From the NCBI RefSeq assembly GCF_016552165.1, contig NZ_JACVDA010000011.1, forward strand, positions 1 to 64,000: a stretch of DNA of 64,000 bases, read 5' to 3'. Both the position numbers and the translations under genes were made by a program. This document shows, in pieces, positions 43,516 to 51,507 of this stretch (the stretch's first letter is position 1; each line of letters starts with the position of its first letter). Under the pieces are notes generated by a model. That model was not told the DNA's origin. It saw only the letters and a list, made by a program, of their open reading frames with translations, and did not search any database. Source of the DNA: Parvimonas parva (lineage in GTDB: Bacteria; Bacillota; Clostridia; Tissierellales; Peptoniphilaceae).

Positions 43516-45192
43516 TTATTTTTCTAGTGATTTTTTCTTTTCTTGTCTAGTTTCCTTTTCGATTTCTCTATATCTCATTAAGTTATGATAACTTTCTTCT
43601 TGCAAAGTTTGTTCAAAATTAGAAAATATATTTTTAAAGCAAGTAAATAGAGATACTTGGTATTTTGCTGTATCTAAATTTTTCTTGTTTTCCAAATACC
43701 TTTTTTCTAATTCTTCATACTGCTCTTTAACCTTTTCTATTGATTCATCTAAAATATTTTTTTGAAATTTAAAAATTTCTTTGTAAATTTCTTTTTGTTC
43801 TTTTTTTGAAAATTCATTATTTTCAAAAATTGTTTTAATATAGTTTCCATATCTGTTTTCTAATCTCATATTTGTGAGTTTATTTAATAAAATATTTTCT
43901 TTTTCGTTTTTAGGATTAAATCCCTTTTTACAAAAACATTTTATCATTTCCTTTTCTTCATCAGTCTTAAAACTGCTATAATTTATTTCAGTTTTATAGA
44001 TTCTATTTTTTATATAATCTTTAGCAATGTATATTTTTTGGTCTTTATATTTCTTTTCTTTTAATTTTTCTTTGAAGAGAGAAAAATATATTTCTAACTT
44101 TTTATCTTCAGTTAAAAGACTTTCATTTCCATTATTTCCATTAGACAATTTGTCTAATGGATTTTTTAAACTATTTATATCTATATCTTTAAAGTCTAAA
44201 TTAAAATCTTTTAAGTTTTTTAAAATCTTATTTGCTCCTCTTGTATATAAATCATCTAAACAATTTTTCATATAAAAATTATGCTCATACTTACCTTTAC
44301 CATATCTTCTAGTATAAAGCTCTTGAGTTTTTAAAAGTTCATCTTTGTATTCTTTCATTTCTTCTTTAAAATGATTATAGAAAAATTGAGTTGTGAATTT
44401 ATTTAATAAAGGTTTAACATAAGCAATCTTTTTATTGTTATATTGCCATAGATTTTGATTTAAAGGTAATTTTTCTTTTATTTCTTTTAAAAGTTCTATT
44501 TCTTCTTTAGAAAAATTTTTATTTTTAAAATCAATATTTTGAATAATTTTTTTCCTTGATAAAAAACTAAGCTCTTTTAAGTTTTCTACATCATTAGATA
44601 AAACACTACTTACAACAGACTTCCCTTTTTCAAAAGTTGACTTTTGGAACAGGGCATTTTTACATCTTTCTTTTTCTGTTAGTTTTTCATCAAAAATGTA
44701 TTTTCTAGTAGGTTCTCCAAGCTCCACGATAGATAAATGTATATGAATATTATCTGTGTTATAATGAATAGCACCGCTATAAGTATAGCTTGAAATATTT
44801 TCTAGCTTTAACATTTTTTCTATACTTTCTCTTGCACATTCTTTTAATTTTTTATCATTTACTACTCCATTTTTTAAAATGTTATTTTTGACTAAAAATT
44901 CATTATTAAAAGCAATGATAGGTTTCCACATAAAAGAATTATTTTCTTGTGCCGTTCTAAATAATTCTTTTTGCTTTAATATTTCCATTTCATCAAGAAA
45001 ATCTTTATTTTTTGTGAAAATGGAATCAGTCTTAGCTTCATCGAACATATAATTATGGTAGCTTTCATAAGTCTTAGTTTGCGTTTTTGCTTCATCAAAC
45101 ATATAGTCTAAATAATCCAAAAAAAATTTATAGCTTTTAGGTTTTTCAAATTCCATAGATAAAAAAATATCCGGTGTTATCTTACCAGTCAT
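43516..45192 (-). CDS. MobP2-like relaxase
   Basis: A 558-residue relaxase that would nick the transfer origin and stay linked to the DNA. The HUH metal motif is visible as NIHIHLSIVE near residues 150-160, preceded by a catalytic tyrosine candidate in SSYTYSG and the NNSFMWKPIIAFNN segment seen in MobP2. The C-terminal half is charged and helical. A copy of the element's 23-bp palindrome lies inside the gene and codes for PLDKLSNG at the junction of the two halves. The start overlaps the upstream gene by 11 nt. Confidence 0.8.
   Translation of the reverse strand: MTGKITPDIFLSMEFEKPKSYKFFLDYLDYMFDEAKTQTKTYESYHNYMFDEAKTDSIFTKNKDFLDEMEILKQKELFRTAQENNSFMWKPIIAFNNEFLVKNNILKNGVVNDKKLKECARESIEKMLKLENISSYTYSGAIHYNTDNIHIHLSIVELGEPTRKYIFDEKLTEKERCKNALFQKSTFEKGKSVVSSVLSNDVENLKELSFLSRKKIIQNIDFKNKNFSKEEIELLKEIKEKLPLNQNLWQYNNKKIAYVKPLLNKFTTQFFYNHFKEEMKEYKDELLKTQELYTRRYGKGKYEHNFYMKNCLDDLYTRGANKILKNLKDFNLDFKDIDINSLKNPLDKLSNGNNGNESLLTEDKKLEIYFSLFKEKLKEKKYKDQKIYIAKDYIKNRIYKTEINYSSFKTDEEKEMIKCFCKKGFNPKNEKENILLNKLTNMRLENRYGNYIKTIFENNEFSKKEQKEIYKEIFKFQKNILDESIEKVKEQYEELEKRYLENKKNLDTAKYQVSLFTCFKNIFSNFEQTLQEESYHNLMRYREIEKETRQEKKKSLEK
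44138..44160. repeat. ATTAGACAA palindrome, copy inside the relaxase gene
   Basis: An 11-bp perfect arm on each side of one central base. Unlike the other copies it is not beside a start codon; it is translated within the relaxase. Confidence 0.85.
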
Positions 45193-45601
45193 TTCTACTA
45201 TTCCTTATTCTGATATTTTTTTCTTCAGCTTGTTTTTCAATTTCACATTCTTTTGCTTTTTCAAAATTTTCACTTACTCTCTTTTCTCTATCTCCAAAAT
45301 ATATTTCTCCACTATTCCCAAGTGAAATAGAATTTAGCATATTCAAAATTATTCCTTGATTAAATTTTAATTCTCCTAAAAATTTAAAATCATAATTTTT
45401 TATTTTCTCTTTCAAATCTTTATATTCTGAAAAAAGTTTTTCAATCGAACTCGAAAAACTTTCTCCGGTAAATTCATTTTTCATTTCTTCATAAATTTTA
45501 CTATCGATTGAAATTGATGTTTTAAATTTTTTATTTTTTAAACTTTTTAATTTTTCTTCATCTTCTTTTTTTAATTGTTCTTTTGTTAAATTTTCTTCCA
45601 T
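45182..45601 (-). CDS. mobilisation accessory protein, unknown
   Basis: A 139-residue charged, helical protein with a central KTSISIDSKIYEEMKNEF stretch that resembles a ribbon-helix-helix beta strand and helix. It ends just inside the relaxase start and begins 1 nt after the RHH gene. The arrangement of small DNA-binding proteins before a relaxase suggests a relaxosome part. I cannot name a family. Confidence 0.6.
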   Translation of the reverse strand: MEENLTKEQLKKEDEEKLKSLKNKKFKTSISIDSKIYEEMKNEFTGESFSSSIEKLFSEYKDLKEKIKNYDFKFLGELKFNQGIILNMLNSISLGNSGEIYFGDREKRVSENFEKAKECEIEKQAEEKNIRIRNSRNDW

Positions 45602-45602
45602 A

Positions 45603-45848
45603 CTATTCTCCTATTAATATTTTTAAAATTTTTGTATTTTCATCTATTACCTTTGAATTTTCTTTAACTAAACTTTGATATTTTTCATCTATCAATCTTA
45701 CTGATGAATCTACAAAATAATTTTCTAAAATTTCTTTTAAAAGTTTGTTTTTAGAAATTCCTTTTTTCTTACTTTCAATTTCTAACAAAGAATATATTTT
45801 TTCATTAACACCTCGTATTAAAATATCTTTTCTTTCTTTTGCTTTCAT
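45603..45848 (-). CDS. ribbon-helix-helix DNA-binding protein
   Basis: About 81 residues. The N-terminus KDILIRGVNEKIYSLLEIESKKKGISKNKLL fits the beta strand and two helices of an Arc/CopG fold, split here as KDILIRGV and NEKIYSLLEIESKKKGISK. A short helical tail follows. I start it at the ATG at 45848, with GGAG 9 nt upstream; two earlier ATGs overlap that ribosome binding site. It lies next to an iteron-like region and is the best candidate to bind it. Confidence 0.7.
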   Translation of the reverse strand: MKAKERKDILIRGVNEKIYSLLEIESKKKGISKNKLLKEILENYFVDSSVRLIDEKYQSLVKENSKVIDENTKILKILIGE

Positions 45849-45947
45849 TATTATCATCTCCATTTTTTTACTAAATAGTACTATCGACTAGAAAAATACA
45901 TCTTACCTACTAAAAACAGGATAAAGGAAGTGATATCACTTCGTTAT

Positions 45948-45973
45948 AGGCTTGGCAGTACCAAGCCTTTTTT
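45948..45973 (+). terminator. plus-strand terminator without a plus-strand gene
   Basis: An 8-bp stem AGGCTTGG/CCAAGCCT with a 5-nt loop followed by six T residues on the plus strand. All genes here run on the minus strand, so it may end a short plus-strand RNA or act as an oriT hairpin. Confidence 0.6.
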
Positions 45974-45997
45974 AATGCTATCATTTTGAACTTTTTG

Positions 45998-46137
45998 TAA
46001 TACTTTATAATACTTTTTTACGCTTGAGTATTACTATATAATACTTTTTTACGCTTGAGTATTACCATATAATACTTTTTTATGCTTGAGTATTACTATA
46101 TAATACTTTTTTCGTTCTCTGTAATACTTTATAATAC
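45998..46137. repeat. 31-bp-period tandem repeats (iteron-like)
   Basis: Three nearly identical 29-bp units begin at 46007, 46038 and 46069, with a half unit at 46100, so the period is 31 bp or about three helical turns. Each unit carries an inverted pair AATACT...AGTATT, fit for a dimeric protein. The block is bordered on both sides by the same sequence GTAATACTTTATAATAC. Confidence 0.85.
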
Positions 46138-46202
46138 CGATATTTTTTAAAATATTGGTTAAAAAGAAAAAATTATTGTAAACTTTTTTTATTTTTTTGA
46201 AA

Positions 46203-47324
46203 TTATGGTGTAAATTCTATTTCAATTTCTCCATTTTTCTTTGAATTTTCTTTAGATTTTATATAAGAATTATTGTTTTTTGATGTAGATTTTTTTGTAT
46301 TATTTTGATTTTTTGGAGTATTATTTGTAGTATTTTGTTTTGGTTTTACATTATTTTGTCGATTATTTTTTACGGGATTAGTAGTATTTTTTTCAATATT
46401 TTCTTCTTTTTTTACTTCTTTTTCTTTTGGTTTTGATACTTCTTCAAGAATGTTACTCGGATTATTATTTTCAGAAATTTTATTTTTATATTCTAATTCT
46501 GTTAATTTTTTCTTTCTATTTAATAATTTTGGCTTTTCCTTTTTACCTGTTTCTATAAAAATATGTTCACATTTTAAAACTAAATTAGTATTTTTTAAGT
46601 CTATTATTTCATTTTCTATTTCAATTATTTTATTTTTTAAAGAAAAAATATCCCTTTTGTTTGAAAAAATTTTATTTTCTGATTTCACTTTTTCTTCATC
46701 AGTCTTGTATTGTAATTCATCTGTTAATAATTTTAATTCATTATTTTTAGTTAAAATTATTTCATTATTCTTAGTAAATTCTTCATTTTTTCCTTTTATT
46801 TTTTCGTTATTTTCTTCAATTAAAAAAGAAATATAATCTAAAATATATTCCTTTTTTGTCTTTTCTTTAAAATTTTCATTAACTTTTATTTCAAATTCAT
46901 TAAAATATGTATGATTAGATACCTTACTTTTACCTATATCATTTTCATATTCTACCATAAATTTTAAAGTTTTAAAGTATTTTTTTAAAGGAATTTTTAT
47001 TAAATAATATCCTTTATAGTTATATAAAATTTCTGGTTCGATTGAATAATCTACATTTTTTTCTGTTTTTGTTTTAAATTTAAACTTATTTATATTTTCA
47101 ATATAGTTGTAGTCTATTAGTTCTAAATATAAAAAATCTATTGATTTCTCAATAGATTTTATCTTTAAACTTTCGCTACCTAATATAAAACTTTCTCCTG
47201 GCTTTAGTGTTTTATATTTATCTTTTGGTATAAGAAATATATTTGCAAGAAAAATTGTTGCTATAAATATTCCAATTCCTATAAGAAAATAAAAATAACT
47301 TTTACTTTTTTTATTTTCAAACAT
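46203..47324 (-). CDS. membrane-anchored coiled-coil protein of the conjugation module
   Basis: A 373-residue protein with one N-terminal helix (about 10-30), a beta-rich domain (about 40-160), a coiled coil (about 165-250) and an Asn/Lys/Thr-rich disordered tail of about 110 residues ending GEIEIEFTP. No family recognised. Its start overlaps the stop of the upstream gene as TAATG. Bitopic membrane position suggests a structural or regulatory part of the transfer apparatus. Confidence 0.6.
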   Translation of the reverse strand: MFENKKSKSYFYFLIGIGIFIATIFLANIFLIPKDKYKTLKPGESFILGSESLKIKSIEKSIDFLYLELIDYNYIENINKFKFKTKTEKNVDYSIEPEILYNYKGYYLIKIPLKKYFKTLKFMVEYENDIGKSKVSNHTYFNEFEIKVNENFKEKTKKEYILDYISFLIEENNEKIKGKNEEFTKNNEIILTKNNELKLLTDELQYKTDEEKVKSENKIFSNKRDIFSLKNKIIEIENEIIDLKNTNLVLKCEHIFIETGKKEKPKLLNRKKKLTELEYKNKISENNNPSNILEEVSKPKEKEVKKEENIEKNTTNPVKNNRQNNVKPKQNTTNNTPKNQNNTKKSTSKNNNSYIKSKENSKKNGEIEIEFTP

Positions 47325-48025
47325 TAATTTTCTCCTTTATTTTCTTTTTCAAATTCTCCTATTGGTTCTGTATTCCCAACGTCTAAATGCCTTTGTAAAT
47401 TAATTTTTCCTTTATTATCTACATTTCCTTTAAATACAAAAAATCTTTGATAAGGTTTTTCTCCGGCAAAAATTATAATCGTATATTCTTTAGATACATT
47501 ATGTTGTCGTATTAAAATTTTTACTTTATCTTTCATTTTAAAAGGTTTATTCAAATCTTCTTCTGTTAAAGTTTGCCAACCCGGAGCAAACATTCCACCT
47601 ATATCTGTACTAAAATTTTTAAAATTTTCAATATACTCTTTCATTGAATTTGTATTAAAAAAACCATAAAATGATTTAGCTATTAATTCTATTTCTTTTA
47701 AATCTGTATCCTTATTTTCAAAAGCATTATAAGGAGTTATCTCATTTTCATTTAAAAGAATAAAATTATCTAAAAGTTTCTTTTCTTTTACAATATTTTT
47801 TTCAACTTTCTTTTTAGATTTTTCTTTTTCTTCAGGATTTTTTTCTTCACTTTTCTTTTCTTCTACTTGTTTTTCTTCTTCTATTTTTATATTTTTTATT
47901 TCATTATTTACTTTAAAATGTAGAAAAGATAGTCCAAAAATTCCTAAAATATTTAAAGCAATTAGTGAAAAAAATAAAATATTTGAATATTTTTTTATTA
48001 GTTCGTTTTCAAAAATTCTTTTCAT
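47324..48025 (-). CDS. bitopic membrane protein, possible VirB8/TcpC-like conjugation component
   Basis: About 233 residues: an N-terminal helix (about 12-36), a highly charged linker rich in Glu and Lys (about 45-75) and a C-terminal globular domain (about 80-220) with SFYGFFNTNSMKEYIENFKNF. Helix, linker, then an outside domain is the build of VirB8/TcpC-like proteins, but similarity is not visible by eye. I use the ATG at 48025, with GGAG upstream, over one four codons earlier. Confidence 0.55.
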   Translation of the reverse strand: MKRIFENELIKKYSNILFFSLIALNILGIFGLSFLHFKVNNEIKNIKIEEEKQVEEKKSEEKNPEEKEKSKKKVEKNIVKEKKLLDNFILLNENEITPYNAFENKDTDLKEIELIAKSFYGFFNTNSMKEYIENFKNFSTDIGGMFAPGWQTLTEEDLNKPFKMKDKVKILIRQHNVSKEYTIIIFAGEKPYQRFFVFKGNVDNKGKINLQRHLDVGNTEPIGEFEKENKGEN

Positions 48026-48026
48026 A

Positions 48027-48671
48027 TTAAGCTCCATTTCTTATATCTTTGATTATCATTTCTTCTTCTTTTTGAATTTTATATCTATCTTTATCTATAA
48101 CAATTATAAAAGTATTGGTATAAACTCCTGTTTTATCTTGTCTAATTTGTTGATTACTTACTCTATTTATAAAGAAAACATCTCTTTCGTGAATTGTTGT
48201 AACTATAAAAGTTTTTTCATCTATCGTATTTATATTAATACTCATATTCTCTCTTAAGCTACTTTTTTCATCATATTTAGGGTGTGGCTTTTTACCTTTT
48301 GTCTTTTCTAAATATTCTTTTTTTAATTCATCTGAATAAAAATCTTCTAACTTTCTATCATCAGCTAAACTTCTATAATTATATTTTCTTTTTAAAAATT
48401 GAGTAACAAATTTTTCTAAATTAGGATTAAAAGCAGAAAGTCCAACTGTACTTATATTTTTATCTTCAAGATATTTTTTTATATTTTCTTTTCTCTTTTC
48501 TTCAGGATTTTTTTGTTCTTTTTTCTTTTCATCTGTTTTTTTTACTTCTTCTTTAGTTACAGAATTATTACTTAATATATTCTGCTTGTTTTTATATTTA
48601 GTAAAAAGAAAAATATTAACTGTAACTAACATTAATACTATAAAAGTTCTACAAAAAACCTTTAACTTCAT
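48027..48671 (-). CDS. bitopic membrane protein of the conjugation module
   Basis: About 214 residues with the same plan as the next gene: N-terminal helix (about 5-25), charged Lys/Glu linker with the shared wording EKKKEQKNPEEK, then a soluble domain (about 70-210). The linker match suggests the two are paralogues or partners. The start at 48671 has AGGTG 6 nt upstream. Function unknown; a VirB8-like role is possible for either. Confidence 0.55.
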   Translation of the reverse strand: MKLKVFCRTFIVLMLVTVNIFLFTKYKNKQNILSNNSVTKEEVKKTDEKKKEQKNPEEKRKENIKKYLEDKNISTVGLSAFNPNLEKFVTQFLKRKYNYRSLADDRKLEDFYSDELKKEYLEKTKGKKPHPKYDEKSSLRENMSININTIDEKTFIVTTIHERDVFFINRVSNQQIRQDKTGVYTNTFIIVIDKDRYKIQKEEEMIIKDIRNGA

Positions 48672-48775
48672 AAATAGCACCTCTTATCGTTGAAATTTAC
48701 ACATTTCCTTTTATTTTGCGTTTTAAGAGCATATTTTTATTTTTTAATATAAATATATGCCTGAATTAAATATTT

Positions 48776-49225
48776 TTAACTAATAGCTTCTAAAACAGCC
48801 TTTTCAAAATCAAAATTGTAAAATTTACTTATTAAAAATAAATAATGATATATATTTACAATATCTTCATCAGTAATTTTAAAACTTAAATTTAAGTCTT
48901 TATAAATATCTGTTATTTCCATATTTATTAAATTAGTAACATCATTTTTATTTGTTATACTTAATAATTCCTTTTCTTCAGGAATAATAACTTTATAAAA
49001 ATCATCATAAATATTTTCAAAAGTACAGTCATTTATAACTCCGGCAACACTAAAAAGAATAGCTGTCTTTCCTAAATTTTCTTTTACAGACAGTCTATCT
49101 TCTTCAAAGACTGCTACAACAAAATCACTTATTGTCTTTTGTAATTCAAAAAAGTATTTCTCATCTAACTTTAATCTTTTTAAAATTACTCCCTTTTTTA
49201 CATCGTTTAAAATTTCTTTTATCAT
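48776..49225 (-). CDS. hypothetical protein
   Basis: A 149-residue soluble, acidic, helical protein without recognisable motifs. AGGAG lies before the start. It is 11 nt downstream of the ArdC-like gene and so probably expressed with it. Confidence 0.5.
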   Translation of the reverse strand: MIKEILNDVKKGVILKRLKLDEKYFFELQKTISDFVVAVFEEDRLSVKENLGKTAILFSVAGVINDCTFENIYDDFYKVIIPEEKELLSITNKNDVTNLINMEITDIYKDLNLSFKITDEDIVNIYHYLFLISKFYNFDFEKAVLEAIS

Positions 49226-49236
49226 TCTATTCTCCT

Positions 49237-50397
49237 TTACATTTCCATTTCCATTTCTAATTCAAATTCTTCTTCTATTTCTGTTTCCACTTCTAAAGTT
49301 TCTTCCTTTGTAGTTTCTTTTGTTTCTTCAGTCTTTTCTATTTCTTCTATTATAACATTTTTTTCTAAAGTTTTCTCTAATTCATCAAAATGTTTTATTA
49401 TATATTCCTTTGCTTCATTTCCTTTTTGTATCGCATTTATTACTCTTTTTGGGTCATTAGTTAAAACATCACTCCAACCTTTTAGATATTCAGCAGATAC
49501 ATTTATATTTTCATCATATAAATATCCAAATTTTTTAGATAAAAATATACTGGAACTTTCAGCTACTATTTCTTCAAAAGCATATTCCTTACTTCCAAAC
49601 TCATTTTTTATTTCTCTATTTAATCTTTTTTCGTGTCCAGTTGCGTGTGATAGCTCGTGAAAAAATGTACTCTTAAATTCTTCACTACTATAAAATTGTC
49701 TTTCTGTTGGTAAAACTATTTTATCATTTTTCGGACTGTAATATGCTTTATTTTGATTTTTAAAAGCTAATTCTACATTCATACTTTCACATAATTTAAC
49801 TGCTATATCTTTATCTTTAAATTCAACTTTATTTTCTTCTAAATTTTTCAAAAATTCTTTTTCATAACTTAAATCCAAATTATCAAAACAATCTCCATTA
49901 AAAACTGTAAATTCTTTTTTAGCAAAAGTTATATCTCTATTATTTATTAAATCCTCTTTTTCCATTTTTGAAATATTATTATATTCTTCATAGGTTAAAT
50001 ATTTTTTGTTTTTTCTATCATAAATAACCGGGAAAGAAATTTTTTCTCCAATACTTCCTTTTTGTAAATGAATTTTTTGTTTTTGTTCTTCAGGAGCTAA
50101 CTTTTTATTTTCTTTTTCAATTTTTTCATTTAATTTACTCATTTGATTAAAAGTTAGCCAAGATGAACTTATATATCCTTTTTCCTCTTTTGCAACCGCT
50201 AAAGATAAAGCATTCAACCCATTGTAAAAATTTTTAGTGAAATAATTTATATTATCTAAAGATACATTACTCCAACCTTTTTTATAAGCAGATTTCCCAC
50301 TTTCAATTCTTTCTTTTATAGAATTTAATATACTTATTTCTTGTTTAGATAAAGTTTTTATTTCACTAAAATTAATATCTTTTAAACTTTTTTTCAA
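49237..50397 (-). CDS. ArdC-like antirestriction protein with zincin metallopeptidase domain
   Basis: A 386-residue protein with an N-terminal ssDNA-binding-like region (about 15-150, with YKKGWSNVSLDNINYFTKNFYNGLNALSL as the ArdC opening) and a C-terminal zincin with HELSHATGHEKR as the HExxH zinc motif near residue 248. ArdC proteins protect incoming DNA from restriction in the recipient. The start is TTG, 6 nt after GGAG, with the element palindrome just upstream. The C-terminus is an acidic tail EEEFELEMEMEM shared in style with three other proteins here. Confidence 0.8.
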   Translation of the reverse strand: MKKSLKDINFSEIKTLSKQEISILNSIKERIESGKSAYKKGWSNVSLDNINYFTKNFYNGLNALSLAVAKEEKGYISSSWLTFNQMSKLNEKIEKENKKLAPEEQKQKIHLQKGSIGEKISFPVIYDRKNKKYLTYEEYNNISKMEKEDLINNRDITFAKKEFTVFNGDCFDNLDLSYEKEFLKNLEENKVEFKDKDIAVKLCESMNVELAFKNQNKAYYSPKNDKIVLPTERQFYSSEEFKSTFFHELSHATGHEKRLNREIKNEFGSKEYAFEEIVAESSSIFLSKKFGYLYDENINVSAEYLKGWSDVLTNDPKRVINAIQKGNEAKEYIIKHFDELEKTLEKNVIIEEIEKTEETKETTKEETLEVETEIEEEFELEMEMEM

Positions 50398-50413
50398 TTT
50401 TATCTCCTTTCTC

Positions 50414-50434
50414 CATTAGATAAATTGTCTAATG
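50414..50434. repeat. ATTAGACAA palindrome before the ArdC-like gene
   Basis: A copy with one mismatch between the arms, 17 nt from the start codon. Confidence 0.85.
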
Positions 50435-50461
50435 ATTTTTTATTGTGTAACAACAAGATTT

Positions 50462-51502
50462 TTATTTTTTAACTCTTCCAAAACCATAAAAATGTGATTG
50501 CCAATATTTTGTGTTAAATTTTTCATAACAAACTCCAGGTTCTCCACCTGTATGAATCATTGTATCATTGCCTATATAAATTCCAATATGACTTATAGGG
50601 TCTGTACAACCAATATATGTTGAATGAAAAAATACTATATCTCCCGGAACTGCTTGACTAGGTGATATTGGTAAACAGTAATTTTTATAAATTCCCCAAG
50701 CTGTATCTCTAGGCATATTTTTTACTCCTGTTTTTGTATAAATATAACCAACAAAGCTTGAACAGTCAAAGCTATAAGGTGCGTGATGATATTGTGCTCC
50801 AAAAACATAAGGAGCTCCTAAACATTTATTTGATTCATCTATTAATTTTTTTACATCACTTGAATATAAAGAACTATTAGGTGTTTTATTTTTAAAAGAT
50901 AAATACCTATAAATATGTTCTATATACTTTGTATCTCCATAAACATTATAAGCCCAACCTTTTAATATTTTTAACATATGCAAAGAAAAAGATACAGCAT
51001 TTTCCTTTGTATATTTATTTCCATGATTTTTAACCCAGCTTAAATATCCACTTCCATAATTATATGTTTGTAAAACTAATTCAACTGAAAATTCTATATC
51101 TCTTTTCTTTATTTCATCTATGATTTCTCTCCAACGCTTCATTGCGTGTTCAATACTTTCTTCAGCGGATTTTATCATTCCCATTCTTCCATTGTACTTG
51201 CTTTCTGAAGCCTGAAAAATGTCAGGCTCTGTTCCACTACTTTCTTGTGTAGCTTGTGCCAAAATATAAGGCAAATACATTTCAGGAATTTTATATTGAG
51301 CCATATATTTTTTTATTGTTGGTATATGCTTTTGTACTGAATTAGGTATTTTAGATAAATCTTCTAAAACTTCAACACTATTTTTATTATCAGCGTTCTT
51401 TTTATAAGCTATAAAAACAGCACTTATTATAATTATTCCAGCTAAGGCAAAGGTCAAAAAATTGAATAAAAAGAAAAAAATCAACTTCTTTTTTAAACTC
51501 AT
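50462..51502 (-). CDS. bifunctional lysozyme-like / NlpC-P60 cell-wall hydrolase
   Basis: A 346-residue membrane-anchored hydrolase resembling Tn916 Orf14. After a transmembrane helix (about 8-32), a lysozyme-like domain (about 60-195) carries the catalytic glutamate in ATQESSGTEP. A C40 NlpC/P60 domain (about 215-345) has the cysteine in YSFDCSSFVGYI and histidine in PISHIGIYIG. It opens peptidoglycan locally so the transfer channel can pass. AGGAGG precedes the start. Confidence 0.9.
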   Translation of the reverse strand: MSLKKKLIFFFLFNFLTFALAGIIIISAVFIAYKKNADNKNSVEVLEDLSKIPNSVQKHIPTIKKYMAQYKIPEMYLPYILAQATQESSGTEPDIFQASESKYNGRMGMIKSAEESIEHAMKRWREIIDEIKKRDIEFSVELVLQTYNYGSGYLSWVKNHGNKYTKENAVSFSLHMLKILKGWAYNVYGDTKYIEHIYRYLSFKNKTPNSSLYSSDVKKLIDESNKCLGAPYVFGAQYHHAPYSFDCSSFVGYIYTKTGVKNMPRDTAWGIYKNYCLPISPSQAVPGDIVFFHSTYIGCTDPISHIGIYIGNDTMIHTGGEPGVCYEKFNTKYWQSHFYGFGRVKK

Positions 51503-51507
51503 TTTTT

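Larger units (their letters stand above)
45864..46202. other. control region, candidate oriT or iteron origin
   Basis: No gene. From the left it holds a perfect 16-bp palindrome GAAGTGATATCACTTC (45927-45942), a strong hairpin with T run on the plus strand (45948-45973), and a tandem repeat block (45998-46137). Palindromes and repeats next to the relaxase operon are typical of oriT or an iteron replication origin. No nick site could be identified. Confidence 0.5.

Noticed and set aside
43516-45192. Internal duplication YMFDEAKT in the relaxase as a sign of rearrangement
   Set aside because: Two short similar strings 20 residues apart in a helical region; too short to separate from normal sequence of the family.
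45990-46137. CRISPR array
   Set aside because: The units are contiguous with a 31-bp period, have no unique spacers and no cas genes nearby; they look like iterons.
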